A stretch of 30,862 bases of DNA from Tieghemiomyces parasiticus (taxonomy: Eukaryota > Kickxellomycota > Dimargaritomycetes > Dimargaritales > Dimargaritaceae), in NCBI GenBank assembly GCA_027575765.1, contig JANBPT010000559.1, positions 1 through 30,862 on the forward strand. Reading direction: 5' to 3'. Positions 11,001 through 20,742 of the stretch are shown piece after piece. The translations under genes were made by a program, and so were the position numbers. The notes below the pieces were generated by a model. The model saw only the letters and a list, made by a program, of their open reading frames with translations, was not told the DNA's origin and did not search any database. The first letter of the stretch is position 1. Each line of letters starts with the position of its first letter.

Positions 11001-11317
11001 GCGCCACCCTTTCCCAATCGGGTGAATCTTGCAACCTAACCTCCTCGGCCTGGACTACTCTCGTGGGGTTGGGTAACTTTAGGCCATCTTACAGCCCTAT
11101 TTGTCACCGCTGTTACCCGCTGCATCGAATACAGTGTTGGTTGGGCACTCGGGTTGTGCTACAATTTGAAGAGTTCATGGCCTGATAAAGGCCAAGATGC
11201 CAGCTCGGTTACCCTTGCAAAGAAAATCCTTATCCATATGGACTATTTATATATAACAAGTACCGCCGGCTGTACCTAATTTTGCCGTGTTTTCTTGTAT
11301 TTCTCCGAATATCTTGA

Positions 11318-11557
11318 TCATCTGGCGACGTGAATAGCCCTGTTTGGCAAGAGCTCGGCCAGAGCAAGTGGTGGCGCTATAAATTTAGAAGGATAAGATC
11401 CATCGGGACCCATCCTTACCCCGTATATCCATCGGTCTTCCATTTGGATTTTCTTCTCACTGGATGAATGAATATAACCAGACGAGTCGAACTCATTCCC
11501 GTATCGAACCGGAGGGGATAGACAGTGACTGGTGGGCATGAGGGAATACAGAAACAA
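11318..11557 (-). pseudogene. Coding-like fragment with an SH3-like C-terminal half
   Basis: The minus strand encodes about 70 open codons ending in a TGA. The piece around 11380-11443 reads EDRWIYGVRMGPDGSYPSKF, which resembles the second half of an SH3 domain: a Trp, a Tyr-Gly pair, a Gly, then the Y-P-S-x-F/Y signature. The first half of an SH3 domain (ALYDY type) is not visible upstream in the same frame. It could be an exon of an unrecognised gene, a gene remnant, or chance. Listed only because the pattern is specific. Confidence 0.2.
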
Positions 11558-12023
11558 CCGCTACGAACTTAAGGGCTCCGGCTTCACGTCTAGGAAGTGG
11601 AGCGGGCCAGCGGCTTATGTCCTTTGGACGACTAGGGTTGCGTTATACTAGATACGACAATTATAGGACGATAGGTCTTCATTTGCACTGTGATTACTAT
11701 AGAACGAAAATCGTGAGACGGATCCGTAGAAGTTGGAGAGACAAGAATACTACTGGCAAAGCGAGGATATAGCACAGGTGAGAGTGAAAAAAAAGGAGGG
11801 GCCTACGGAAGTGAAGGTTAATATTAGAAATCAGCGGACGAAGTGTGGATATAATAAATAAAATCAGTAAAGAATGATGCCAATAATTAAATGTAGGTGG
11901 AAAGGGTGTAGAGGAAAAGCGTTGTACATCATTGGGGAATTTGGGAGGAAAATGGAAAGAGAGCGTGGGGACATGGGGTGCAGTTTGAAATGGTGAGCAA
12001 GGAGGTGAAAAATCGAGCCAATA

Positions 12024-12049
12024 AGAGAGAGAGAGAGGGAGAGAGTGAG
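12024..12049. repeat. GA-rich microsatellite
   Basis: A near-perfect AG dinucleotide run, interrupted by a GG, lies in purine-rich DNA about 100 nt downstream of the APSES gene's stop codon (the gene runs leftward). On the transcript strand it would be CU-rich and may fall in the 3' UTR. Confidence 0.75.
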
Positions 12050-12154
12050 ATAGGAGTGGGGAGGGGGGGGCGTATGGGTGCGAATTGAGATACGTAGACA
12101 TGTACGACAGTGGTTACAAACTAAAGATGGTGATAGTAAGGAGAAACGACGTTT

Positions 12155-15100
12155 TCATGTGGCTGACACGACAGCCGAAGTCGACGTTCCCGGGGCAGGG
12201 TTTGCCGTGGGTACGCTAGTGGTCGACTTCTTAGGCCGTTTAACCGAGTTCATAAACTCCGTCAGCCGCTGAATGTTTTGCTCCTCGGACATACTAGGCG
12301 ATAGGATCAGGTCAACCACATCGCCAGAATTGAGTGCCCCGCTGCCTGCAGCGGCGGCGGCGGCCGCCATTCCCTCGTGGCCTCCGGTCGGTAATGATGT
12401 CGGCGGCGGCCGCATACCTAACGTCGGCGACAATATGGCCCCACTATCGGGAGCATCGGCACGTCCGCCCGTATCGCCCCCTGAGGCGGCATCATTGGGG
12501 TCGGCGGGCTCCATGGCGACGACAAGCTGCTGTACCCATTCGTCCACCTTCTCAAGGGGGATGTTGCAACATAGGGCAATGACCTTCTTGATCTGTGCCT
12601 CGCGATGGGCGGCCTGGGTCTGTACCTCCTCGATCTGCTGGCGGAGGAGCTGGTTGACCATTTGGTAGGCCTCCGTTTGGGACCGCAGGCGGACGAGCTG
12701 GGTGGTCGTCGCCGCTGCCGATTGCATACTTGCCCCCGTGGGTCCGTCGGTTCCGACCTTCCGCAGCGACGACGTACCCGGCGTACCGGCGGTTACAGTG
12801 GTCCCCGATGACGGGGTGGATTGGCCGAGCAACGAGAAACTGTCAAAGTCGGAGGGCATGAAGGGAGGTTCGGAGAAGTTCACATCCATCGGTGTGGTCG
12901 TGGTGGCCAGGTTAGCCAAGAACGGCGAGGCGGCGGTGGCGGCTGCGAGAGCCTCGGCGGACGCCGCACTGCCAATGATGGACTCGAGCCGGTCGATCTG
13001 TGCCTGCACGTCGGTACGTTCGCCTGCGCGAGCCTGGAGGGTGGTAACCGTGGCTCGCGTTGCTGCGAGCTCGTCGGTGGCGGCTTGGAGTTGCTGTTGC
13101 AGCTGGGTAATGGCCGTCTGTTTGTCGTGGAGCTCAGCCTGGAAATCGTCCTCGAGGTCATCCACTACCTGCTGGACTAGGGTGGCGATACGCTGGCTGC
13201 GCGGAGCCGCTGCGGCACCGCCGGCAGGCATGGCCGACGATCCCTGCCGGGTTGAAGAAGACGAAGCAGTGGCCAGCCGCCGAGTGAGGCGGGCCAGGGC
13301 CGACGGGCCGCTCGTAGCCTCTGACGGCCTGCCGGCCGCCTGGAGCACCTCCGTGACCGCCGGGAAATCCATCGGGCGGAGGCCGGCGTGGTTGGGTATA
13401 TCAAGGGAAGCACCTACGCTGACCAGCAGCGCAATCAGGGTTGTGTCACCCAGCCGGGCGGCCAGGTTGAGGGCGGTGTCTCCATTAGCGTCGGGTAGAT
13501 TAATGAAATTGACAAAGTCCGGTGATTCGGTGCCCACTGGCTCCGGGGCAGACAACGAGGATAGGGACGAGGAGTTGGTGGTTAGCCCAGCTGTATCGGC
13601 CGCAGTGGCTATCGAAACCTGCTCTGGGGGCGGTGTGACCGCATCGGAAGTCACTCCAGTCTCTGCTGATGTGGCCCGGGACGTCGCCGTGGTACCCTGA
13701 GAAATCCACTCGAGCAGACATTCCAAATAGTAATGGGCAGCGTCAGCCTTGCGGCGGTCGCCGGCCAGCTGTACAATATGGTGCACAACGGAGCGTGACC
13801 GGTTGTCAACCAGGGGAATGGCGTCGTGGAGGATGACCAGAAGGTCAGGGAAACTGCGGCGGTCGTAGTGTTCGGTAGCCAGGAGGGCGCGGATCAGCGG
13901 GGTCTGACCGGAGTGGTTGCGTTTCAGGCAGTCAGCTCCACGCTCAATAAGCCACTCCAATAAACTGTTGCGAGCAAGCGCTGCCGCCCAGTGGAGCGGG
14001 GTGTGGCCTTGGTCATCAATGACCAGATCAAAGTCCAGGTCACTCGGTCCGCCGGGTGGGAGAGCCGCCGGCAGGTCTTCGAGATCGTCGTTAAGAAACA
14101 GTGCCATCAGGAGCGCACGCTGCCGTTCCACACCTGTGAGGGTAGGGCTAGCGAGCTTGAGATTGGTGGGGTTGGTAGGGCCGGTGATGGCGGTGGTGGC
14201 CGCCGTGGCGGCAGCCACCTCGGCAAAGGGGGTAGCGTCGCTACCAGGGCCCCCGTAGGGCAGAGTCGGATCCGGACTGGCGGGTCCAGCGTTCCCGAGC
14301 GGACCAGGGGTGGAGAGGGCCATGGGTGGCACGAACCCATTACTGACCAGTGGCACGCCAAAGACCGGCGAGGAGTTAATGGATGGGTTATAGGACGCAT
14401 TATTGTAAAAGGTATCCATGGGGGACGGGGTCGGAGACGACTGGGCAATGGGGTGGCCTGTTGGGTGGATGCCGTGTGGATGGAGGCCGTTGGGATGCTG
14501 GAGGAGCTGCGGGTGGTGCAGATGGCCGACCAGGCCGGCGGCACCGATGGGGTGGTGTGGGGGGAATGGCATGCCGTTAGTTGGGTAGACGTTGTCGTCG
14601 GTGGCGTTGCGGTGCCGCTTGACGATGGGGCTGCTGGCCGGCATCGGACCACCGCCGGTAGACGGCTTGCGCTTGATACTTGTGGAGTTGGAGAACCGGG
14701 TCGGGATGGACGACCGCGGGTCGTAGTCGATCGAATCCTGCCGCGCCTTCTTGACGCGAGTGGCCACAGCCCGCTTCTGCCGAAGAGCCGATGCCTTCTC
14801 CTTCGTTGGGGTCTCGTCCAGGGTGGTGCCGTTATTCGTGGGGTTGTGGTCAATGATGGGGCGCAGGATCTCGTAGACATTAAAACGCCGGGCGAGCTCA
14901 ACGCCGACCTCAAAAGGCACCCTAGACATGCGGACCGGTGCGAAACAGGAAGGCATTAGTAGTTAGTTTCCAGCGGTGGATGATGGGTGCTAGAGGAAAG
15001 AATGGCAAGCGTATGGCAGGGTATCTAACTTCTAGAGGGTAGGGTGGCGTGGAATCCGCAGGCAGCGTGGAATTTGGAGGAGAGGGTACGCTGATCGGGT

Positions 15101-15354
15101 CGCACGCCCTCGAAATAGACTTACCAAGTGCCCTGGTACTTGCCGTAGCCGCCCTGGATTTTCTCGCAGAGGTGCATGGGCAACTCAGACTCGATTATCC
15201 GAAGCCGCTTGGGTTTCGGCACAGCGGCGACCTTGAGGATTTGGGTGGCATTGAGAAACCGGTCCGACTTGCGCCGCATGACGGCGACCGCGTTGATAGA
15301 GCATTCGTACACCGACACGCCAGAGTATACGGCGAGGACCACAGTGGCCGCCAT
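12155..15354 (-). CDS. Mbp1/Swi4/Res-type cell-cycle transcription factor (APSES/KilA-N + ankyrin)
   Basis: Model: complement(join(12155..14921, 15125..15354)), 998 aa. Residues 1-105 form the APSES/KilA-N DNA-binding domain: [10 protein letters not shown], then [16 protein letters not shown], then [14 protein letters not shown], continuing in exon 2 as [21 protein letters not shown]. The intron splits the codon for W77 (TG|G). A basic patch around 160-180 (IKRKPST and VKRHR) looks like a bipartite nuclear signal. A low-complexity linker follows, then ankyrin-type repeats at about 372-485 ([12 protein letters not shown]) and 545-595 ([13 protein letters not shown]). Two coiled coils lie near 655-727 and 805-870. 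This is the architecture of MBF/SBF subunits, which activate G1/S genes at MCB or SCB sites after pairing through the C-terminus with a Swi6/Cdc10-type partner. Which of Mbp1, Swi4, Res1 or Res2 it corresponds to cannot be decided here. A poly-Ala run sits near the C-terminus. Confidence 0.93.
14922..15124 (-). other. 203-nt intron of the APSES gene
   Basis: On the minus strand it begins GTAAGT at 15124, has CTAAC at 14966-14962, and ends TAG at 14922. Splicing restores the conserved GTW-V-P junction of the KilA-N domain, which confirms both boundaries. Confidence 0.93.
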
Positions 15355-16510
15355 GGTGTGTGAAGTAGGAGGGGGAATAGGTATGTTACAAGGGAGTAGC
15401 TGAGTGGGGGAAAAGACCTGGGACGAAGGACCGCCAAGGGAAGACGGGGCGGAGTGTCGGAGATCTGGTGATGGAATGTCTAGCTAGCAAGGAAGCAACG
15501 GCTCGTGATTGTAATGGGCGCTGCCAGCTATCGTTGGATAGAGCCTGACCAATGGCGTCAATGGGATAGAATGGGGCTGGGTAGCGACGGGGCGGTTGCG
15601 GAGTTGTGAGTTGATCCAACGAAGGGTGGACGGCTGGGTACAGCGCGTGCCTAAACGCAAAATGCAACGGGAGTGATAGACTGGAGATGAGGATGGGTCG
15701 TGCTCGACAGGTTGGATAATGCCGGCCAAGAGTATTCAAATGGACATGTCGGATACTAAAGTAATAAAGAGACAAAGGAGGTGGATAAGAAGACACAGGG
15801 GCGGGCTGGCAGCGACGGTGTGGGTAGGTGTGTTCAGGGCAGTGGTGGGGCGGGGCACGCAGTGCAAGGGGCAGCGGCGGCCGCGGGGAAGGGCGAGACT
15901 TCAACTTTGGCCAGTCGCCAGGGCTAGGTGAGAGATGGGGCAGGTCAGCGGTAAGCAATATAAAAGGCGTATCGGAGTCTGCCAGGGTAGGCAGCGGGCC
16001 GTGGCACAAGCGTCATTGGGTCCGGAACAGGGCCTCAGGGAAAGGGAGTCAAAAAAAAGTAAACAACGGATATGGCCGTGAGCCGTTGAGGACGGGCAAG
16101 TCAGCCGGCGGATACCGGAGCAAAACAAAAGTTTGGGGCGGAATGGCGGATCGATTCAGAGGCGGCGGGGTAGGCCTGGTGCACCAGTACGCTTCAGTTC
16201 AGGGCGGGGGGCTTAGCAACAGGATGACCCCGGTGGAAGGTTTAGCGGCTGGCGGGAATCCCTTACCTCACCACCCACTATTTAGTTGTTTTGATTTGGG
16301 AAGGGAGGGGAAGTTGCGAGGGGCGCTGGCTACGTGCGACGGAGGGTGTGGGCCCAGACGGCCGGGGACTGTCGGATATTCCGCCCCCCTCCCTTCCAAG
16401 CACAACATGACTGTGGGCCACACTCATTCCCTCGCTCTCCCGCCTGCGCTGCCTCCTTCCGTCTGCTTGAGGCACTCGAAGGTCACCCACCTTCTCTCCC
16501 CGACTGCAGG

Positions 16511-16522
16511 GGTCACGTGACC
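16511..16522. promoter_or_regulatory. Perfect 12-bp palindrome containing an E-box
   Basis: GGTCACGTGACC is a perfect palindrome centred on CACGTG. The extended GTCACGTGAC core is a strong bHLH (Cbf1/USF-type) recognition sequence. It lies in the intergenic gap 1.2 kb upstream of the APSES start and 1.8 kb upstream of aminoacylase copy 2. Binding is inferred, not shown. Confidence 0.45.
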
Positions 16523-18141
16523 ATCATGCACTAATGTGTTTATGAGGGTTCTTTTATCTCTGAATACGTGGAAGGGAAAGCCGAATATGAAATATCGTTT
16601 AAAACAAGATGAGTCTCCGCCCGGATGAAAATGAGTACGATAATGGATCCGTATACGGCGGGAGAGAGGTAATGAAGTGATCGTGAGCGGCTGCCCCCTC
16701 TACATCGATGCAGGTGGGCTGTTGATCCTCCTTGGATCACTGAGTCGTCGTTGGCCTGATGGTCATCGTGGGGGCGGAAGTGATGGGGCTCATCCCACCA
16801 CCACTACAAACACATCGTTTGACTGGCACCTTAAGGCTTGGAGAGTTGGGGGACCTACGACTTGCGGCTTGGCCCGCCAATCCTCCACCGTGGCAGGGCC
16901 GAGCTAGGTCTGCCCTTCGGCCATGCGATAATGTCATGCGAAAGGGGGGCGATGCTGTGTAGAGGGGAAGACGACAGCCTGCCATGGCCCGTTCCAGGGG
17001 TTCCACCGAACGGCAGACAGTCAGTCAACGGGGTTATTTTCCGGGCACCCATACCGCAGCGCTAAAGAAAGGTTGGCCACTTGGTACAGCGGATCGCAGA
17101 TACGTAGAAACCTTTTGGTTGTAGTGTGTTCAAGGCAGCCACGCTCCGGCCAGGGCTATGCGCACGGTCGCGGGTCAATAAGGAACCTAATCGGTCACTC
17201 CCCCTGATAGTACAGGCCAATGAAGCCCGATTCTGGTCACACCTTCAGCTGGGCTAAACCACTGCCGTTGGTCGATTCCTATGGGCCGGTACAGTGCCGT
17301 TTATGGTCAAACTGTTTCCCACTGCACATGTGCTAGATGCAGCTATGATTCGCATTTAGATATATTCCATTGGGACACAGGGGTGTCTACGCCACCCGTA
17401 TGGTTACCTGTAGCAATTCCCTGGGAGGGGGCTTCCGACGACCTTGAGCTGCCAACCACCCTGACATTCGTGGGCAAGCATTTATCCTTTCTGGACAGCC
17501 TCAGTGCCCCATCCTAATACTCATCTGCTTTTGAGTCAACTGATGGGTGTTGCCTAGAACACGCCCGACTATGCGACTATAGTGCAACCACACTATTTGG
17601 CCGCTTCCGCATGCCTCCCACGATCCTGTACCGGCGGACCCACCCTCTGAGCCCCAGACGGGTAATTAACGTGGCTGGTGGAAAACAGCGACGCAGGGAA
17701 CCGCACCTGAAAGTAGCCGGTAAGTTGCCAACGCACTTGAGAGAGCTCCTGGCGTAGATAGCCGCAAGGGATATATACACAATGTCACTTAAACTGCGTC
17801 GAACTTACCTGAATAACGGACCATCATCGGGTAAGTCGAAGTCAAGTCCCCCACTACATCAAACGTTTGTCCGCCACCGACTCCAAAGCATTTAAAGGCT
17901 GACCAGTCCGCCGTACCATTTATGCTGTATGTGACTAATAAATACCCCCCCTCTCAATATTTCATTTACACTCAGCCTACTTGTCCTTTGTTCCTTACAA
18001 GGTCCTCTTTGGGATGCACCTCCCCTCCCATTATAATTCCACCATTCTATACACTGGCTAGGCAGCCACAAAGCGTGGGTAGCTTGGATGACAGATATCT
18101 GTGCATAGATCCCCCCCAACGCCCGGCCGCAGCTCCCTGCC

Positions 18142-18147
18142 TATAAA
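18142..18147 (+). promoter_or_regulatory. TATA box candidate of aminoacylase copy 2
   Basis: TATAAA lies 189 nt upstream of the ATG in a pyrimidine-rich plus-strand stretch. Position and context suit a fungal core promoter, but the transcription start is unknown. Confidence 0.35.
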
Positions 18148-18335
18148 CCCCTCTGGTCGCTAAAGCCTTTCAGCCACCCTGAACTCCTCTCACTATTTAG
18201 CACAGTCACGTATCAGGTGTGCCGTTTGACTATTAACTCGACACCCGCAGAATCGTCCACCAACAACCTTGGCCAGTTACCACCATCCTTTTACTCTTCA
18301 CATTTCGCCAGCCATTAAGCCATTCTTCATCCTCC

Positions 18336-19568
18336 ATGGCCGCCTCACTGCCCGAGTTCCCGACGTCGGTCAAGAACTTCCAGCGTTACCTGCAAATCAA
18401 GACGGTACAGCCCACCCCGGACTATGCCACCTGCGCCCAGTTCCTACGGGACATGGCTGACGAGCTGGGCCTCCCCCACCAGGTCTACGAGATGGCCCCG
18501 GGCAAGCCCATCGTCGTCATGACGTGGGAGGGTAAGGACCCCACGCTGCCCAGTATCGGTCTCAACAGCCACACCGACGTCGTCCCGGTCTATGAAGAGT
18601 TTTGGTCCGAGGACCCCTTCGCCGCCAACATCGTCCAGGACGACGCGGGCGAGCACCGCATCATCGCCCGTGGCACCCAGGACATGAAAATTGTCGGTAT
18701 GTGCTACCTGGAGGCCATCCGCGAGCTGCGTAACCGCGGCGTAAAGCAGCTCCTTCGCACGGTCCATGTCATTTTCGTCCCCGACGAAGAAATCGGTAGT
18801 GCTGACGGCATGAAACAGTTCGTCCACCGCGACGGCTTCAAGCAATTGAATCTCGGTCTGATGCTCGACGAAGGTGTGGCCAATCCGGATAACTCCTACA
18901 AGGTGTTCTACGGTGAGAAGGCCCCCTGGTGGGCCAGGTTCACCGCCGAGGGCAACACGGGCCACGGTAGCAAGTTCATTCCCAACACGGCCGGGCCCAA
19001 GCTGGCCAACGTCATCAACGCCCTCTTGCAATTCCGTGACCAGGAGGAAAAGCGTCTGGTAGCCGGCAAGGACGAAGCCACAGGTAAAGTCATCCGCGAG
19101 GGCGACGTGACCTCCGTCAACCTGACCATGCTCAGCGGTGGCAAACAGCACAACATCGTGCCGCACGCGCTCGAGGCTTGTTTCGATATTCGTGTCTCGC
19201 CGTTCGTCGATTACGAGAAATTCGAGGCCTGGATTGCGGAGCTCGCCCGCACCAACGATGTCACCATCCAGTACAAGCAGCAGTATAAGGCTGACAACCT
19301 GACCAAGCTTGAGGGTAGCCCGTGGTGGGCTGCGATGGGGCGGGTCGGCCAGAGCCTCGGTATCGAGCACGACGCCGACATTTTCTCGGGCGCTACAGAT
19401 TCCCGCTGGGTCCGCTGTCTTGGCATCCCTTGTCTCGGTGTGTCGCCCATGCGCAACCTTCCGGTGCTTCTACACGACCACAACGAGTACGTCACGGTGA
19501 ATGGGTACCTCGAAGGCATTCGTTACTACGAGCAGTTGATTGAGGAGCTGGCCAACGTTGCCGCCTGA
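18336..19568 (+). CDS. Aminoacylase-1 (N-acyl-L-amino-acid amidohydrolase), copy 2
   Basis: A 410-aa single-exon M20 family enzyme, same length as copy 1 and without gaps relative to it. All family residues are present: H79/D81 in NSHTDVVPV, D116 in GTQDMK, E151/E152 in VPDEEIG, E179 in LDEG, and H380 in LLHDHNEY. At the two positions where the copies differ near these motifs (117 and 382), this copy carries Met and His, the residues found in typical aminoacylase-1 (QDMK and HDH), so it looks the more canonical of the pair. Expected role: cytosolic hydrolysis of N-acyl amino acids to recycle amino acids. The ATG sits in a good context (CTCCATGG). It points away from copy 1, making an inverted pair about 14 kb apart. 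AATAAA lies 57 nt past the stop. Confidence 0.95.
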   Translation: MAASLPEFPTSVKNFQRYLQIKTVQPTPDYATCAQFLRDMADELGLPHQVYEMAPGKPIVVMTWEGKDPTLPSIGLNSHTDVVPVYEEFWSEDPFAANIVQDDAGEHRIIARGTQDMKIVGMCYLEAIRELRNRGVKQLLRTVHVIFVPDEEIGSADGMKQFVHRDGFKQLNLGLMLDEGVANPDNSYKVFYGEKAPWWARFTAEGNTGHGSKFIPNTAGPKLANVINALLQFRDQEEKRLVAGKDEATGKVIREGDVTSVNLTMLSGGKQHNIVPHALEACFDIRVSPFVDYEKFEAWIAELARTNDVTIQYKQQYKADNLTKLEGSPWWAAMGRVGQSLGIEHDADIFSGATDSRWVRCLGIPCLGVSPMRNLPVLLHDHNEYVTVNGYLEGIRYYEQLIEELANVAA

Positions 19569-19975
19569 ATATGGACCGGCAAAGGATTATTAGGCAGAGT
19601 TAAAGTGCTGGTCTGGGTACCGGGAATAAATAGTCTTGCCGATTGGGTTTACGAAAAGAGGGTATGGAAGTACCCGTCGTGATCGGTCACGCCATATTTG
19701 CTGGGCAGGGAACCGGTTCATTGGCAGTAGTGATTTGCGGTAAAGCAATCGGTGTGCGACTATGGCCACTCCGTCCAGTTTAATGCCACCCATATACGTA
19801 TGGTATGGTACGCCGCTTGGCAATGCTGCGACGTCGTGAAAAGACTCTCCATTGTATTATCTAGGTGCGCTAATACAAAATGCCACATGGAAGCATCAGG
19901 TATTGAGATGCGTGTAGTTTATGTATTGCCAGTGCCAATTCCAACCATGAGCCTCTTCAAGGGTACATTCTCACT
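19569..19975. other. Convergent intergenic gap
   Basis: About 400 nt between two genes facing each other, so it should hold two 3' ends and no promoter. A plus-strand AATAAA is present near its left end. A 77-codon minus-strand frame at 19590-19823 has no recognisable features. Confidence 0.6.
19625..19630 (+). terminator. AATAAA polyadenylation signal candidate, aminoacylase copy 2
   Basis: The AATAAA hexamer begins 57 nt downstream of the stop codon, a usual distance for a fungal 3' processing element. Confidence 0.4.
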
Positions 19976-20323
19976 CTATATCTTCTTGCTGGGACGGAAA
20001 GACGTTGATCGGTTGCCGCTCTCTGGGGCAAGATTGGCGCGAATGGGTTTCTTTTTCAGACCGGGTGCGAAGGTAACTGTACCGTAAGGGTTGAAGGCCT
20101 CCTTGCCCTTTGCCGCCCGCTTGGCCGCTTTGGACCGGTGCTTCTCGCTGTGGACGAAGTTGGCATCTACCTTGGAGTAGGCCGACATATAATCAAAGCG
20201 TACAATGGGCGCATCCGAGTCGGCCTCTTGCCGCTTGGTCGCCTTCTTAGCACCCTCGGATTTAGCAGACCGGGCCGGTTCTGGGGCCTCTTGGGCCGGT
20301 GCTTTGCGGGTCACCTTCGGCAT
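19976..20323 (-). CDS. Small basic protein of unknown function (115 aa)
   Basis: A Lys/Arg-rich protein beginning MPKVTRKAPAQ. Residues 1-37 are Ala/Lys/Glu-rich and probably disordered. The central part contains VRFDYMSAYSKVDANFVHSE followed by a very basic HRSKAAKRAAKGK stretch. The C-terminal third (FNPYGTVTFAPGLKKKP, ending SGNRSTSFRPSKK) looks like a conserved linear segment. No membrane segment or signal peptide is visible. Composition suggests a nuclear or nucleolar protein, perhaps in ribosome biogenesis, but I do not recognise the family. Coding bias toward C-ending codons and a clean ATG support a real gene; an extra upstream exon is not excluded. Confidence 0.65.
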   Translation of the reverse strand: MPKVTRKAPAQEAPEPARSAKSEGAKKATKRQEADSDAPIVRFDYMSAYSKVDANFVHSEKHRSKAAKRAAKGKEAFNPYGTVTFAPGLKKKPIRANLAPESGNRSTSFRPSKKI

Positions 20324-20734
20324 GGATAAAATATCCTAATTTAAACTTCAACTGGCGTTGGCGCCGACAATGGGTCGAATGGCCTCCGGGTTATGGCGGT
20401 GAGTGCGTCGGAAAACTCGCTGTAAAATGAACGACAGGGAAGAGTCCGGCTCGTCCAGGGAGGGGCGGAATGGAGGTCGGGGCGGTGCGGAGCTGGGGGT
20501 ATTAGGTCGTCACAATGCACGGTGGATAGGAACAATGGTCACAGTGGCAATCGAAAGAAGCAACTGAACTCTGCTATAAGAAAGGTAAGCGCATGAGGGT
20601 ATGTCGGTGTGGAATGGCACCGGGGACTCGCGGGCTATATTACATGGCAAAAAAATACAAGGGGCTGGCGTGAAGGCGGGTAGTGTTCACACTTTCGAGG
20701 CTCACAGGGGGCGAGCCAGCGTCCCCGAAAATTA

Positions 20735-20742
20735 TCACGTGA
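20735..20742. promoter_or_regulatory. TCACGTGA E-box palindrome
   Basis: The 8-bp palindrome TCACGTGA followed by CGTC gives an overlapping E-box and CRE-like TGACGT. It is 412 nt upstream of the start of the 115-aa basic protein. CACGTG sites are used by Cbf1-type factors in fungi; relevance here is an inference. Confidence 0.35.

Larger units (their letters stand above)
8009..12154. other. 4.1-kb intergenic region, no assignable gene
   Basis: No open frame here shows a recognisable family. From about 8000 to 9850 the minus strand is pyrimidine-rich, giving long but unconvincing Pro/Ser/Leu-rich frames (up to 165 codons); this is probably the upstream region of the Opy2-like gene. From 9975 to 10160 the plus strand is pyrimidine-rich instead. 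Between 10500 and 11560 several short minus-strand segments read like protein but cannot be joined into a gene. From 11700 to 12150 the DNA is purine-rich on the plus strand and forms the 3' flank of the APSES gene. Confidence 0.5.
15355..18335. other. 3-kb intergenic region between divergent genes
   Basis: This gap separates the leftward APSES gene from the rightward aminoacylase copy 2 and should contain both promoters. Near the APSES gene (15360-16010) the minus strand is pyrimidine-rich, giving a meaningless 207-codon frame. From about 17930 to 18335 the plus strand is pyrimidine-rich, as expected upstream of a rightward gene. A 78-codon plus-strand frame at 17281-17517 is mildly coding-like but unrecognised. 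No RNA gene was found. Confidence 0.6.

Noticed and set aside
12702..13700. 332-codon plus-strand frame opposite the APSES gene (and 322 codons at 13991-14959)
   Set aside because: Antisense shadow of the GC-rich APSES coding exon; the sense strand carries recognised domains.
14869..14956. APSES gene starting at ATG 14956 as a single exon
   Set aside because: That start lies inside the intron and would lack most of the DNA-binding domain; the upstream exon supplies it with a perfect junction.
15386..16009. 207-codon minus-strand frame upstream of the APSES gene
   Set aside because: Falls in the C/T-rich upstream region; composition explains the lack of stops, and no motif is visible.
18444..19370. 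308-codon frame antisense to aminoacylase copy 2 (also 235 codons antisense to copy 1 at 3566-4273)
   Set aside because: Mirror frames of a strongly codon-biased gene; both copies show them at corresponding positions because the sense genes are homologous.
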